Shown in pieces: positions 51,373 through 61,737 of a stretch of 64,000 nucleotides of DNA. The notes beneath the pieces were generated by a model, which saw only the letters and a list, made by a program, of their open reading frames with translations, did not search any database and was not told the origin of the DNA. The position numbers were made by a program, and so were the translations under genes. How positions within the stretch are numbered: the stretch's first letter is position 1; each line of letters opens with the position of its first letter. Location: the NCBI GenBank assembly GCA_032716605.1, contig CM064560.1, positions 20,032,762-20,096,761 on the forward strand, in the 5' to 3' direction. Source of the stretch: Paralithodes platypus. Lineage: Eukaryota > Arthropoda > Malacostraca > Decapoda > Lithodidae.

Positions 51373-52338
51373 CAGTAAACTTCCGTTAATCCGAAGGGCA
51401 GCGGACCGGCTCTCGTTCGGATTAGTGGATTTTTCGGATTATCGGACTTTACCCCTATGAACCTGTGTATGACGAAAACATTGAGACATTAGGCCACCCA
51501 AATGACACAATGGTGCACACACACATATCATATGTTCATGAAATCACTTCAAAAGTTTACCATTGTCATTGTAGCCTATTACCTACTTCAAAACATTCAG
51601 ATTAATGGTCAAAGGAATCTGCTGATATAAACGTCTTCTTCTTCTTCCGTCTACTAGCGAGTTTGTCTTGCTCTTGAAGATCAGATGTGGTTCGGGAAGT
51701 AATGCCTTAACAACGGCACTTCCCTGAGAGGTTCTTGTAATTTTCCTTTTGTGATTTTCCTTTTGTGACGTGCTCTGTTATATTATATTGTATTGAAAGC
51801 ACCCTTGTCTTGTTGTCTTGAAAGCACCCTTGGGATGCTCCGATCACTGAACTATAAATAGTAGCGTATCGGAACATCCAAAGGTGCGTTTTCAAGCTCA
51901 AGACTAATACGTCCAAAGGTGCGTTTTCAAGCTCAAGACTGAATGCGCTTGCAGAAAATGCGGTGCAAGCCAGTAGCGCATCGGAGCGTCCCAAGGATGC
52001 GTTCAAGAGCAAAACAAACTCTCTAGCAGACGATGTGGAAGAAGAAGACGAAGGTGTTTACGATTATATCAGTAGCTTCCTTTGACCATTAATCTGAATG
52101 TTTTGAAGTAGATAATAGGCTACAATGACAATGGTAAACTTTTAAAGTGAATTCATGAACATATGATATGTGTGTGCTCCATTATGTGTCATTTGAGTGG
52201 CCTAATGCCTCAAAAAGGGGACTTTGGGACTTCTTGAAATTCGGACCATCGGGTGAATTCGGATTTGGCCTCAAATTGAAAAATTCGGACTATTGGGAAA
52301 TTCGAATCATCGGTCGTCGGATTAACGGACTTTTACTG
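51373..52338. mobile_element. 966-bp foldback MITE (Tigger/pogo-like) inside LINE-D
   Basis: TA lies at 51371-51372 and 52339-52340. The ends CAGTAAACTTCCGTTAATCC and, on the other strand, CAGTAAAAGTCCGTTAATCC are inverted. Long inner arms (about 51478-51662 and 52018-52215) are also inverted to each other, so the whole element can fold into one hairpin. Removing it and one TA rejoins SYRG to ISLLSVVGKLYG in frame. Confidence 0.9.
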
Positions 52339-52340
52339 TA

Positions 52341-53623
52341 TTAGTTTATTGTCAGTGGTTGGAAAGCTGTATGGCAGGGTGTTGATAGAGAGGATAATAA
52401 AGTGTACGGAAGTTGCAATAGGAGAAGAACAGTGCGGTTTTAGGAGGGGAAGAGGGTGCGTGGATCAGATGTTTGCAGTAAGACAGTTATGCGAGAAGTA
52501 TTTAGAGAAGCATAAGGAGATATTTTGGGCTTTTATGGACTTGGAAAAAGCGTATGATCGTGTGGACCGTGAAGCAATGTGGAAGGTGTTAAGGATTTAT
52601 GAAATAGGAGGAAATTTGTTAGAAGCAGTTAAGAGTTTTTATGAAGGGAGCAGAGCATGTGTGAGAGTAGGAAATGGTGAGTTGAGTGAATGGTTTGAGG
52701 TAAAGGTAGGTTTGCGACAGGGTTGTGTAATGTCACCATGGCTGTTTAATATGTTTATGGATGGTGTGGTGAGGGAGGTGAAAAGGAGAACTATGGGAAG
52801 AGGATTGGGTTTAGTAGGAAAGAATGGTAGAGATTGGGAGTTGAATCAGTTGCTGTTCGCTGATGACACAGCATTGGTGGCGGATTCTGATGAGAAACTG
52901 CAGCGGGTAGTCAAAGAGTTTGGTGTGGTTTGTGGAAGGAGGAAACTGAAGGTGAACGTCAATAAAAGTAAAGTAATGGTGTGTAATAGGGGAGAGCATA
53001 GGGTGAATCTAGATGTGAGGCTGGATGGGAAAATATTGGAATAAGTAGAGTGTTTTAAATATCTAGGAGGAACGATAAGCAGGAGTGGAGGTGTGGAAGT
53101 GGAGGTAAAACAGAGAGTGTGTGAAGGAAGGAAGGTTTTCGGAGCAATGGGAAGTATGTGGAGGACGAGAAATCTCGGAGTGAAAGTAAAAAGTGCACTG
53201 TATCAAGGAATTGTTGTGCCAACAGTGATGTATGGGGCTGAGACAATGGCTCTGAAGAAGAAGGAGAAAAGTGGGCTGGATGTGATGGAGATGAGCTGCT
53301 TGAGGAGTATGTGTGGAGTTACTCGTAGAGACAGATTGAGGAATGAAGAGATACGTAGGAGAGTGGGGCAGCAGGAACATTTGTCAGCCAGAGTTGACAG
53401 AAGGGTGCTGAGCTGGTATGGTCATGTTGAACGAATGGGAGATGAAAGGCTTACAAAGAGAATATGTGAGTCAGGTACAAGGGGAGATAGAAGGGCAGGA
53501 AGACCCCCATTGAGATGGAGAGACTGTGTAAGAAAGGCTTTGGATGATAGAGGAATGACTATAGATCAGGCAGGGGAAGTGGTGGTGGACAGGAATGAAT
53601 GGAGAATTCTTGTGAATGGTTGA
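52341..53623 (+). pseudogene. LINE-D best copy, part 2 (RT to C-terminus)
   Basis: This encodes LLSVVGKLYGRVLIERII, CGFRRGRGCVDQMFAV, MDLEKAYDRVDREAMW, GLRQGCVMSPWLFNMFMDG, QLLFADDTALVADS (catalytic FADD intact) and KVNVNKSKVMV. It then has a TAA at 53042-53044 in DGKILE-VECFKYLG, in frame with the rest. The tail has SLSARVDRRVLSWYGHVE-type sequence and MGDERLTKRICESG. Only this stop damages the second part. Confidence 0.88.
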
Positions 53624-54020
53624 GTGAACACTTGGTCATTTGGAGTAAGGGGTCGGGCGCAAGTTGGACTAGATAATAGTCCATCAGGCGCCTGGCCCGG
53701 GGAGACGATTAATATGAAGGGTGCGCCTGGAAGTGTGGTGGGAGGGCTTGTGGCTTTGGCTCCGCTGCATGTCTGCCTGCCGAGATCGGAACCTCTCCGG
53801 GTGGTCGGGGGCCGGGGGAGTGCTGGAGCGACCTTGGTGACCCTGGTCTCTGGGTCTTCTCCTGGGTGACCTGGATGTGTGTGAGTTTGTGCTTTTTATC
53901 TGTGTTTATTTGTTGTTTTATGTTGTTTTTGTGTTTTCCCTGTTCTTGCTCTGTCTTGAGTCGGCTACCCCCAAAGTGGGGATTGGGCCTGAGCATATAG
54001 ATAGATAGATAGATAGATAA
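53624..54020 (+). other. LINE-D 3' UTR with ATAG tail
   Basis: This 380-bp GC-then-T-rich untranslated region ends GGGGATTGGGCCTGAGCATA followed by an ATAG run (53998-54018). Other LINE-D-type tails here have the same microsatellite. Confidence 0.7.
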
Positions 54021-54079
54021 ATGTTTATGTATGTTAAGGACCATATTATTTGTTGTTGCCCAGTTTAGTACTTTATTAA

Positions 54080-54558
54080 CCCTTAATTAGCGGCGCGCAA
54101 CATAAGTCGAGTATAATAAATCTGGACTATCTGGCGGCGCTCGACATAGGTCGTGTGGCAATTTCAGCACGTAATGTTGCTGAGAGAGAGAGACAAGTGG
54201 TGGCAGGAGAGTATCGAGCGTATGACTGCTCCAGACCACCGCGGCGAACCTACTGACACGAATCCCACCTCCTCCCTCCCTCTCTCACTCGCTATATACG
54301 GAATTGTATGGGGAAATTGCCGAATTACATGCTTTTTGCACTCGTGTTGCACGGTTGTTGCAAGAAAACTAGCCATCATAAAAGGATCGTTATGGTGTCA
54401 TTCGAAAGCTCTGTTTATGCCCTTTCAGGGATAGATACTTGTTTTACGCTCTGGGTCTTATTTAGGCATGAAAATTATCACGTAAACAGCCCTATTTTGG
54501 CTAAAAACACCCCGCTGGGCGGTACATATAAATAAACCGCTAGCCCGCTAATCTAGTG
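54080..54558. mobile_element. 479-bp TTAA-flanked MITE
   Basis: TTAA lies at 54076-54079 and 54559-54562. The ends CCCTTAATTAGCGG and, on the other strand, CACTAGATTAGCGG are inverted. The interior has no similarity to the other TTAA MITEs here. It is non-coding. Confidence 0.72.
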
Positions 54559-54562
54559 TTAA

Positions 54563-55320
54563 GGTCCTCTTGGATTTTGTTTGAGTTTTCAATTTGTATA
54601 ATTTGCTTCTTTATCCTGGTGTCGTCTGGAAATGAGGTTGCTTCGGAGTGCTCCAGGTTCATGTCTATGTCATTTATGTGTATTATGGTCAAGTACGGAA
54701 CCCTGCGGAACTCCACTCAATACCTGGCTAGGGTCGGACAACTCTCCTTGGACTGACACTTGCTGAATTCTCCCCGTCAAGAAACTGTGAAGCCATCTTC
54801 CAAGTGGGCCCTTGATGCCATGGTTTCAGAGTTTGTTTAGGAGAATCCCATGGTCCACTTTATCAAAGGCCTTAGCGAAGTCTAGGTAGATGACATCCGT
54901 GTTATGGCCGTCTTGGATATTTTCGAGGACTCTCTCATGGTGAAGTAGGAGCTGGGACAGACACGAACGTCCCTGCCTAAAGCCATGCTGTCCATTGTTG
55001 AAGGCTCCCTTTTTTTCCAGAAACTCTACCATCTTCGTTCGAATGACTCGCTCACAAATCTTGACAAGGTGGGATGTAAGTGCTACCGGTCTGTACTTGT
55101 TGGCTAGACCTTTGCTTCCTCCCTTGTGAATAGGGAGGGGAGGGGATGGCTGTCTTTAGAGATACCGGTACAGTACCAGATTCTAATGAGAGTGACCAGA
55201 GTATTTGAAGTGGTTTGGCTAGTTCCCTTTTGCAGCTTTTCAACAGCTGTGCATGGAAGCCGTCAGGACCGGCTGCTGCGTCATGAGAGATGGAATCCTT
55301 TACCTTACCTTTAGATACCT
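54563..55320 (-). pseudogene. Older LINE-B copy, RT part
   Basis: On the minus strand this reads DAAAGPDGFHAQLLKSCKRE, then shifts, then QHGFRQGRSCLSQLLLHHER, VIYLDFAKAFDKVDHGILL and SVQGELSDPSQVLSGVPQGSVL-type sequence with stops. Its upstream part is at 60178-61335. It is broken by the segment containing the intact LINE-B. Confidence 0.78.
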
Positions 55321-55341
55321 GTAGATGTGTTCGCCGCTCTC

Positions 55342-58300
55342 CTAGCGGCACCAAGGAGCGCGACGCCCCTCGTTATGGGTGGTGATTTGGTGCAGTAGAC
55401 TGTTTGAAGCGACAGCTCGCTCCCTTGCGAGGATGGGCTCGTCTGGCACTTTTTGCAGTTCGACATCTAGGGCTCTCTTGAAGTTGTCTAACGAGATGTC
55501 CCTCATGTCTCTTACTCGCCGTGGGAGTTTGTTGAAGAGACGTGGGCCTCTGTGTGATAACCAGCCCTCTCGCAGAGAGCCCATAGCACCCCTGTTATTC
55601 ATCCGGGGGATTTCGCATTCCCAGCCTCTCCTATAACTGAATTTCATGACTATCGGAGTATGTAGGTTTGGTACTAAACCCTCTGCGATTTTCCACGTGT
55701 ATATTATTAGGTAACGTTCTCTTCTACGTTCCAGTGAGTACAGATTCAGTGCTCTTAAACGCTCCCAATAGTGTAGATGTTTTATCGAACTTATATGCAA
55801 AGTGAAATTTCTTTGTACACTCTCTACGTAATATATTTTACCTGCTTTGTATGGGGATGTTAATACGCTACAATATTCAAGCCGCGGTAGCACTAGAGAT
55901 TTGAAGAGTGTTATCATAGGCAATTCACCGCATGTTTTAAAAGTACGCAGAATCCAACCCGTTAGACGTTTCGCAGCCGCCACTTTGACCTGGTTATGTA
56001 CTTTGAAACCCATATTTTCAGACATTAATACCCCAAGGTCTTTCACACTGTCTTTCCGTTCTATTATGTGGTTAGATTCTGTTAAGTAATTTGTAATTTC
56101 TTTAACACCATTATTATCTCCGTACCGTATTAATTGGAATTTTTCCTCATTGAATTGCATGTTGTTTTCCCTGGTCCACTGGAACACTACATTCATGTCT
56201 TCCTGCAGTCGGCCCGTGTCCTCTTGTGTGTTTACTATCTTGCTTAATTTTGTGTCATCAGAAAAAGACGACACCGTACTGTGTCTGGTGTTGGTATCTA
56301 TGTCGCAAATTAGTATGAGGAACAGAAGGGGCGCTAGCACTGTTCCTTGGGGCACTGAGCTTTTGACATCCGAAGGCTCAGAAGTGACTTGGTTTACTGC
56401 TACCGATTGTTTTCGGTTTACGAGGAAATTGTATATCCACTGTCCGATTTTCCCTGTTATACCTTTTGCTTTCAGTTTGTGGGCTATTATACCATGGTCA
56501 CATTTATCAAATGCCTTAGCAAAATCGGTGTAAATGACATCCACATTTTTCTTTTCTTCTAGCGCTTTAAGAATTTTGTCATAGTGTTCCAAAAGTTGTG
56601 AGAGACATGATCTTCCCGCTCTGAACCCATGTTGACCGGTGTTGTGTAGTTCAATTGTCTCCATGAATGTTGAAATTTTGCTTCGCAGGACTCGCTCGAA
56701 AACTTTAATGATGTGAGAGGTTAGAGCTACCGGGCGGTAGTTTTTTGGTAGTGCTTTACTCCCTCCTTTATGCAGTGGGGCAATTATTGCATTTTTCAAG
56801 CTATCTGGTATGTCACCAGTGTCTAGACTCCTTCTCCACATTATAGCCAGGGGTTTTGAGAGGTTTTCCTTACATTTTTTCATTAGGATCGAATTCCATG
56901 AGTCCGGGCCTGGTGCCGAGTGGGATGGCATGTTGGAAATGGCCTCTTCTATGTCTTTTGGACCGAAATCAATATCCAGCATCTGAGGGGTTTCCGTGGG
57001 GGAGGTTTCCATGAAAAATATATTTTGGTCTCTGATGACTTTTGTTTCATCAGGCTCACTGAATGCCATTTCATACTGCCTGCTTAAGAGTTCGCTCATT
57101 TCCTTTTTGTCCCCTGTGAAAGAGCCGTCCCCTTTGCTCAGTGGGCCGATGTTTGATGTTGTTTTAGCCTTTTGTTTGGCGTATGAAAAGAAGTATTTGG
57201 AATTTTCCTTTATACCTGCAATAGCTTTCCTCTCCTCTTCCATATGTTGTAGTTCATATGATTTTCTTAGCCTTTGTTCAATTTCCACAATTTCTCTATC
57301 TATTTCGACCTTTTGCCTATCCTGTAGATTTTGATGTGTGCATCTTTGTATGAGTAATTTTCTTCTTCTGTACAGCCTCCTCCTTTCCCGATCTTGTTTG
57401 CTTCTTCGTTTTGTTTGTCTTGCAGGTACCGGTATATGCTGGCTACAGATTTGGGTCATGGTTTCTGTTATTAAGACTAGACATTCTGCTGGTGTCAGGT
57501 TATCCATTAAATCTTCCCAGTCTACTTCCTCCATTTCTTGATTTACCTCTTCCCATCTAATGTTTTTGTTATTGAAGTTAAATTTACTGAAGGGGCCGGT
57601 TTTTGTTCTCGATTCTGAGGTTGTCTGTACACTTTCTAAGGTTGTTTTGATCTCAATTAATTTATGATCTGAGTATGTTGTGTCCGATATGTTAATGCTG
57701 TGTACTAGAGAGTCGTTGTTAGTGAAGACCAGGTCTAAGATATTGTTTTCCCGTGTGGGTTCAGCAATATGTTGGGTAAGACTAAAAAAATCACAAAGTT
57801 CAAAAAGCTCTCTCGTATTAGTATTTGCTTCTCCGGTGTTATTTGCCACTAACTGGTTTTCTAGTTGTCTCCATTTAATGTTTGGTAGGTTAAAGTCTCC
57901 TAGCCATATAATATTTGGTGTTGGGTTCCCCAGGGTTTCCACTTCTGATTTTATTTTGTTGAGCTGGGTTTTGAATTCTTCTCGGGATGAGTCTGGAGGC
58001 CTGTATGTAACAATAACTGCTAAATTTAGGGATTCTATTTTAACTCCAAGTATTTCCACCACTTCATTACTGTTATATAGAAATTCAGTACATATCAGTG
58101 AGTCATGTATGTACAAGGCTACACCTCCATGTGATCTATGCGTTCTGTCCGCCCTATGTAGGTTGTAACCAGGAATCCATACCTCACTATCTTCCTGATC
58201 TTTAATGTGAGTTTCTGTGAGAGCCGCAAATATAGCGTTTCCTTCTTCTAGCAGGCCCCTAATAAATGGTACTTTGTTCGTGGTTCTATTTTTTAGGCCT

Positions 58301-58488
58301 TGGATATTTGCAAACAAGATTGGGGAGGGATTGTTTGGAGTACTATGTGTACCTAATAGTCTTCGGGATGTATTGGCCACTCTTGGGAGGCCAGGAGGTG
58401 CTCGAGGTGTTCTATGTGCTCTTCCATCTCCCTCAGTCTCTTCATCTTCATCTGCCCTTTCCCTCCTTGCCTTTTTCCTCTGTCTCAT
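55342..58488 (-). CDS. LINE-B ORF2: endonuclease-reverse transcriptase, intact frame
   Basis: This is 1048 aa with no stop. The N-terminal endonuclease has ILFANIQGLKNRTTNK, AALTETHIKDQ, VIVTYRPPDSSREEF, IIWLGDFNLPNIKW and TTYSDHKLIEIK (about residue 272). RT motifs are SAPGPDSWNSILMKKC, IIAPLHKGGSKALPKNYRP, QHGFRAGRSCLSQLLEHYD, IYTDFAKAFDKCDHGII, SVPQGTVLAPLLFLILICD and SSFSDDTKLSK (catalytic Asp pair about 742). The C-terminal region has LPRLEYCSVLTSPYKAGK. The start ATG overlaps the ORF1 stop (ATGA, 58488-58485), which suggests termination-reinitiation. All expected catalytic residues are present, so the copy may be active or very young. The clade is CR1/L2-like. Confidence 0.92.
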   Translation of the reverse strand: MRQRKKARRERADEDEETEGDGRAHRTPRAPPGLPRVANTSRRLLGTHSTPNNPSPILFANIQGLKNRTTNKVPFIRGLLEEGNAIFAALTETHIKDQEDSEVWIPGYNLHRADRTHRSHGGVALYIHDSLICTEFLYNSNEVVEILGVKIESLNLAVIVTYRPPDSSREEFKTQLNKIKSEVETLGNPTPNIIWLGDFNLPNIKWRQLENQLVANNTGEANTNTRELFELCDFFSLTQHIAEPTRENNILDLVFTNNDSLVHSINISDTTYSDHKLIEIKTTLESVQTTSESRTKTGPFSKFNFNNKNIRWEEVNQEMEEVDWEDLMDNLTPAECLVLITETMTQICSQHIPVPARQTKRRSKQDRERRRLYRRRKLLIQRCTHQNLQDRQKVEIDREIVEIEQRLRKSYELQHMEEERKAIAGIKENSKYFFSYAKQKAKTTSNIGPLSKGDGSFTGDKKEMSELLSRQYEMAFSEPDETKVIRDQNIFFMETSPTETPQMLDIDFGPKDIEEAISNMPSHSAPGPDSWNSILMKKCKENLSKPLAIMWRRSLDTGDIPDSLKNAIIAPLHKGGSKALPKNYRPVALTSHIIKVFERVLRSKISTFMETIELHNTGQHGFRAGRSCLSQLLEHYDKILKALEEKKNVDVIYTDFAKAFDKCDHGIIAHKLKAKGITGKIGQWIYNFLVNRKQSVAVNQVTSEPSDVKSSVPQGTVLAPLLFLILICDIDTNTRHSTVSSFSDDTKLSKIVNTQEDTGRLQEDMNVVFQWTRENNMQFNEEKFQLIRYGDNNGVKEITNYLTESNHIIERKDSVKDLGVLMSENMGFKVHNQVKVAAAKRLTGWILRTFKTCGELPMITLFKSLVLPRLEYCSVLTSPYKAGKIYYVESVQRNFTLHISSIKHLHYWERLRALNLYSLERRRERYLIIYTWKIAEGLVPNLHTPIVMKFSYRRGWECEIPRMNNRGAMGSLREGWLSHRGPRLFNKLPRRVRDMRDISLDNFKRALDVELQKVPDEPILARERAVASNSLLHQITTHNEGRRAPWCR

Positions 58489-59615
58489 CCTCGCATAGCT
58501 AGAGAGTTTTTTGGGCTATCATTCGTGTTAGGTCTAGCATATCTCCAAGTCCCTTTAATATGAAAAGCTGGGCATTTCATATTGTAGCAGGTCTTGTTCT
58601 CAAGTGATGTCTTGCAAAGGGATGGGTGGTGGTATTTGCAGGTTTCACCAAATCTACATTTTCCATGACTGGTTATGTTGTTGCAAATTTTGGGATGAGC
58701 AAATCTACATGCATTCCCATTATATTCGCCCTTTTGACCAAAGTAGCACCTTCTTTCCAGATAATATCTGCACACTGGTGTAGACAACCCCAGTAGGTGT
58801 GGCTGGGGCTGCAAGGGGTTATGTGGTGAGCTAAGTGTGGTTGTGGGTGATAGTGGGCTTGGTGTATGGGTGGGTGAGGCCTGCAGGGGGGTGGAGTTAC
58901 GGGTCGGTTGTAGGTGGGCAGGTGGCAGTGGTGAGGGGGGAGACGATGTGGAAGGGGAGCCTGATATGGGGGCTTGTTGCATCCTATGTTCATCCTGCAA
59001 ATGTATTTGATCAACAGCAGTAGGGTGGTCAATGGCCATAGATGGGATTAATGTGGGTGTTTTCTGGGTCTGGGGAGGTGTGGGGAGATGTGCGGCAGGG
59101 TTTGTGGATATGTAGGGTGCGAAAGGTTGTTGTTCGGCAGGCGATGTGTGTTGATGTGCAGGAGGCAATGTGGGCATTTTCATGGGAAGGTGTGCGTGTG
59201 TGGGTTGTGATATTAGTATGGGCCCTGAGGCCCCAATAGTTCCCCATTTTCTGTGAAAGGTAGGTATGTCTTGGCTATATTTCAGTCTATCTTGTACTTC
59301 TGTATTTTCTACAGTCTGTATGACTTGCCATGTGATATCGAAACAACTATCGCAGAAATGGAGGTTCTTCCCTCTTGTATTGTACGCCTCATTTATTGGT
59401 GTCAATCCTATGCAAATCCAGTGGTATGGTTGCTTGCATATCCGACATGCGGTGCCATTATGCATGTGTATATTCATCTTACAACTCGTACAGTTGTCTC
59501 TGGTAAAAAAAAAAATTTTTTTTTTTTTTTTTTTTTTTCTGTTTCTTTTTTTTTTCCACCCGCTCTTACATGGGGGAGAGAGAGAGAGAGAGGGGGGGGG
59601 GGGCTTGGAGGACAA
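58485..59615 (-). CDS. LINE-B ORF1: PHD-like plus triple CCCH zinc-finger protein
   Basis: The open frame is 376 aa. After a Lys-rich start of doubtful reality (it translates an A-run), a PHD-like C4HC3 finger has NCTSCKMNIHMHNGTACRIC, PYHWICIGL and LHFCDSCFD (about 40-95). A long Pro/His/Thr-rich linker follows. Three CCCH fingers then occur: CRYYLERRCYFGQ with NGNACRFAH, CNNITSHGKCRFGETCKYHH (C-x8-C-x5-C-x3-H), and CKTSLENKTCYNMKCPAFH. It probably binds LINE RNA and shapes the RNP. It ends ATGA, overlapping ORF2. Poly-T 59517-59540 and G-runs near 59594 and 59650 mark the 5' region, so the true N-terminus is uncertain. Confidence 0.85.
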   Translation of the reverse strand: MSSKPPPPSLSLSPPCKSGWKKKRNRKKKKKKKIFFFTRDNCTSCKMNIHMHNGTACRICKQPYHWICIGLTPINEAYNTRGKNLHFCDSCFDITWQVIQTVENTEVQDRLKYSQDIPTFHRKWGTIGASGPILISQPTHAHLPMKMPTLPPAHQHTSPAEQQPFAPYISTNPAAHLPTPPQTQKTPTLIPSMAIDHPTAVDQIHLQDEHRMQQAPISGSPSTSSPPSPLPPAHLQPTRNSTPLQASPTHTPSPLSPTTTLSSPHNPLQPQPHLLGLSTPVCRYYLERRCYFGQKGEYNGNACRFAHPKICNNITSHGKCRFGETCKYHHPSLCKTSLENKTCYNMKCPAFHIKGTWRYARPNTNDSPKNSLAMRG

Positions 59616-59713
59616 GGAGGTGTTTGTTACGCGGTTTGTGGGGAGTGGGGGGGGGGGGGGAGTGCCACTCGTTTACACTCGTTATGTTTAAACTTTAAGT
59701 AACTTTAAGTAAC

Positions 59714-60010
59714 TGGAGGTAGATGTGCTGGAAAGTGTGAAAAGGAACAACTTGAGATGGTTCGGCCATATGGAACGTATGGAAAGCGAGAGAATGACTA
59801 AGAGGGTGTATGAGAGCGAGGTGGAGGGACAGAGGGGGAGAGGTAGACCGAATATGAGGTGGAAGGATGGAGTGAGGAAGTACATGAACGAAGGTGGTGC
59901 TGGTTGGGGGGAGGGGCGTCGACTGACTGGGGACAGAGGTGCATGGGGGCGGTTCGTTCGTGGCCACCCCTTCGGGGATCACGGCGTCAGGCAATAGATA
60001 GATAGATAGA
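59714..60010 (+). mobile_element. LINE-D 3' fragment with perfect 16-bp target duplication
   Basis: AGTAACTTTAAGTAAC occurs at 59698-59713 and 60011-60026. The insert is the last 297 bp of LINE-D, 5'-truncated, encoding LRWFGHMERMESERMTKRVY to GHPFGDHGVRQ and ending in an ATAG run. The coding part is uninterrupted and nearly identical to 40600-40869. Confidence 0.93.
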
Positions 60011-60177
60011 AGTAACTTTAAGTAACACTTTCAATAATTATCTTATGAAACAGAATTCTCACTGCCCTAACCACTTTTCCCGTTTTTGGTCGACTGTTTA
60101 ACGGAATATACGGCACTCTAGGAAAATAACGAACTTTCCAGGCTACCTATACCTGTATATAGTATCTATTTTAATTT

Positions 60178-60770
60178 TCATATTTTACCTATCAACTTGT
60201 TAATAGCTGTTATTATTTCGTCTTCACTTATGTTGATTTTAGATAGTTGTTGATGTGCCTCTGGCGAGTCTGTGAAGAAGGACTGTGGATTGGTGACTGT
60301 TTTGCCTTCGTCTGGGTTGCTGAATACACTTTCGTATTGTTGTTTTAGCATATCCGCCATTTCTCTGGGTTCTCCAGTGAGGTCCCCGTTTTCCTTTATG
60401 AGAGGTCCAACTGAAGATCTGTTCTTCTGTTTTTTCCGTGTGTACGAGAAGAAAAATTTGGAATTGTCCTTTATGTGGGCTACTGCGTCTCTCTCTTCTC
60501 TCCGGTGTTGCTTCTCGTGTGACAGCTCAATTTTCCCTTCTGTTTCTTCAATTTGAGTTTTAATTTGGTCTTTTGCAGGTAGGAATATGGTCTTTCTTAG
60601 TTTGGTTTGCATTGTTTTTCTCCTTCTCATTAATATTCTTCGGTCTCGGGGTATTTGACTTCTATAATTTTGTTCTTACCATTTGGGGGATAGGCCTATA
60701 TTTGGCACACATTTCCTGGCATTTTGTGACGATAGTTCCTAGGGTATTATCGACACTTCTTCCCTGAATT
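60178..60770 (-). pseudogene. Older LINE-B copy, linker before RT
   Basis: On the minus strand this reads GTIVTKCQEMCAKY-like sequence, then MRRRKTMQTKLRKTIFLPAK, AHIKDNSKFFFSYTRKKQKN, SVGPLIKENGDLTGEPREMA and QQYESVFSNPDEGKTV. It ends EDEIITAINKL just before the RT. It joins in order to the RT piece at 54563-55320, interrupted by about 4.9 kb. Confidence 0.8.
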
Positions 60771-60924
60771 TGGGCGGTAAAAGTTTTTCACCAACCATTT
60801 ACGAGTTTTTCAGGTAATTTGTTGTTTTTTATTTTTTATTTGATATACTGTACAGTGTTGTGTAATACCGAGGACCGTCGCATTTTAGTATTTTCAACGT
60901 TAGCCTAACCTAACCTAACCGAAA

Positions 60925-60928
60925 ACTA

Positions 60929-60966
<38 letters not shown>

Positions 60967-61019
60967 TGTTTATGGGTGCGCGACGGTCTAAACCCAGCTC
61001 ACGTTCCCTGTTAATGGGT

Positions 61020-61050
<31 letters not shown>

Positions 61051-61078
61051 TGTGTTATGGGTGAACAATCCAACAGTT
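60925..61078 (-). repeat. 28S rRNA-derived segment, internally triplicated
   Basis: The plus strand matches the antisense of a universally conserved part of large-subunit rRNA: AAAACTAACCTGTCTC, then CGACGGTCTAAACCCAGCTC, ACGTTCCC and GGGTGAACAATCCAAC. A 42-bp unit starting CGCGACGGTCTAAACC is repeated at 60937, 60979 and 61021. It is a fragment, not an rRNA gene. It sits in an insert of about 420 bp inside the older LINE-B copy. Confidence 0.85.
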
Positions 61079-61194
61079 TCTCGTATTTCACTTATAGTGA
61101 TTTTGCGATGGTAATTCCATGTACACCAACAAAGTATCGTTCATGAAAGTGATAAAACACTGACAATCATCGATGGGGCCCGTAACTGGTTGGT

Positions 61195-61335
61195 CATAAA
61201 CTAATACCATTTGGGCTTTCCAGTTCGTATTTTGAAATTCTGATTTGACTTGCTCCCAGTTTATGTAAGGGCTGTAGAAATTCAGGTTTCTTAATGTGTT
61301 TTCTGTTGTGGTTCTACTCATTTGACTCCTTTGCT
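61195..61335 (-). pseudogene. Older LINE-B copy, region after endonuclease
   Basis: The minus strand reads MSRTTTENTLRNLNFYSPYI, NWEQVKSEFQNTNWKAQM, then departs from LINE-B. The homologous plus-strand copy continues LQGRSVDDTLETIVTKCQE, which here resumes near 60770. So about 420 bp were inserted. Confidence 0.75.
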
Positions 61336-61737
61336 CTGCTAGCTGGTTAGTATAGCCTATGCTTTTACTTGTATTTGGTTGTGATCAGACATAATGGTTT
61401 CATTGGTCTCATAGGTACTGTAGTTTTATCAATGTTTAGAAAGTTTTAGACCTTGCCTGCACCGGCGTTTCGGCGAACCTTGTTCTGTCGCGCACTGTCG
61501 CACACAAAGCCTATTCACTTAATAACTAGGCTAGTAAGTAGTAAGACTTATGGAAATGCTTAAATATATATTTTAGCCTACCTTTAAAGTGGAGAGTGTG
61601 AATGTGTGCGTCTTGCTGGCGTGTGTTAGGCCTAGGCCTAATAAACAGTGTAAACAAACCGAAGAAAGAAAGGAAGAATACCAAACCAGCTGAAGTTGGC
61701 GGTACCTAGGCCTATTTACGGAAGAAAAGTACCGAGT
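61336..61737. other. Spacer between inverted LINE-B copies, no gene
   Basis: This is AT-rich spacer. No gene or repeat was recognised in it. Confidence 0.4.

Noticed and set aside
60902..60921. CCTAA repeats suggesting an arthropod telomere array
   Set aside because: Only about three units next to the 28S-derived segment; far too short to call telomeric.
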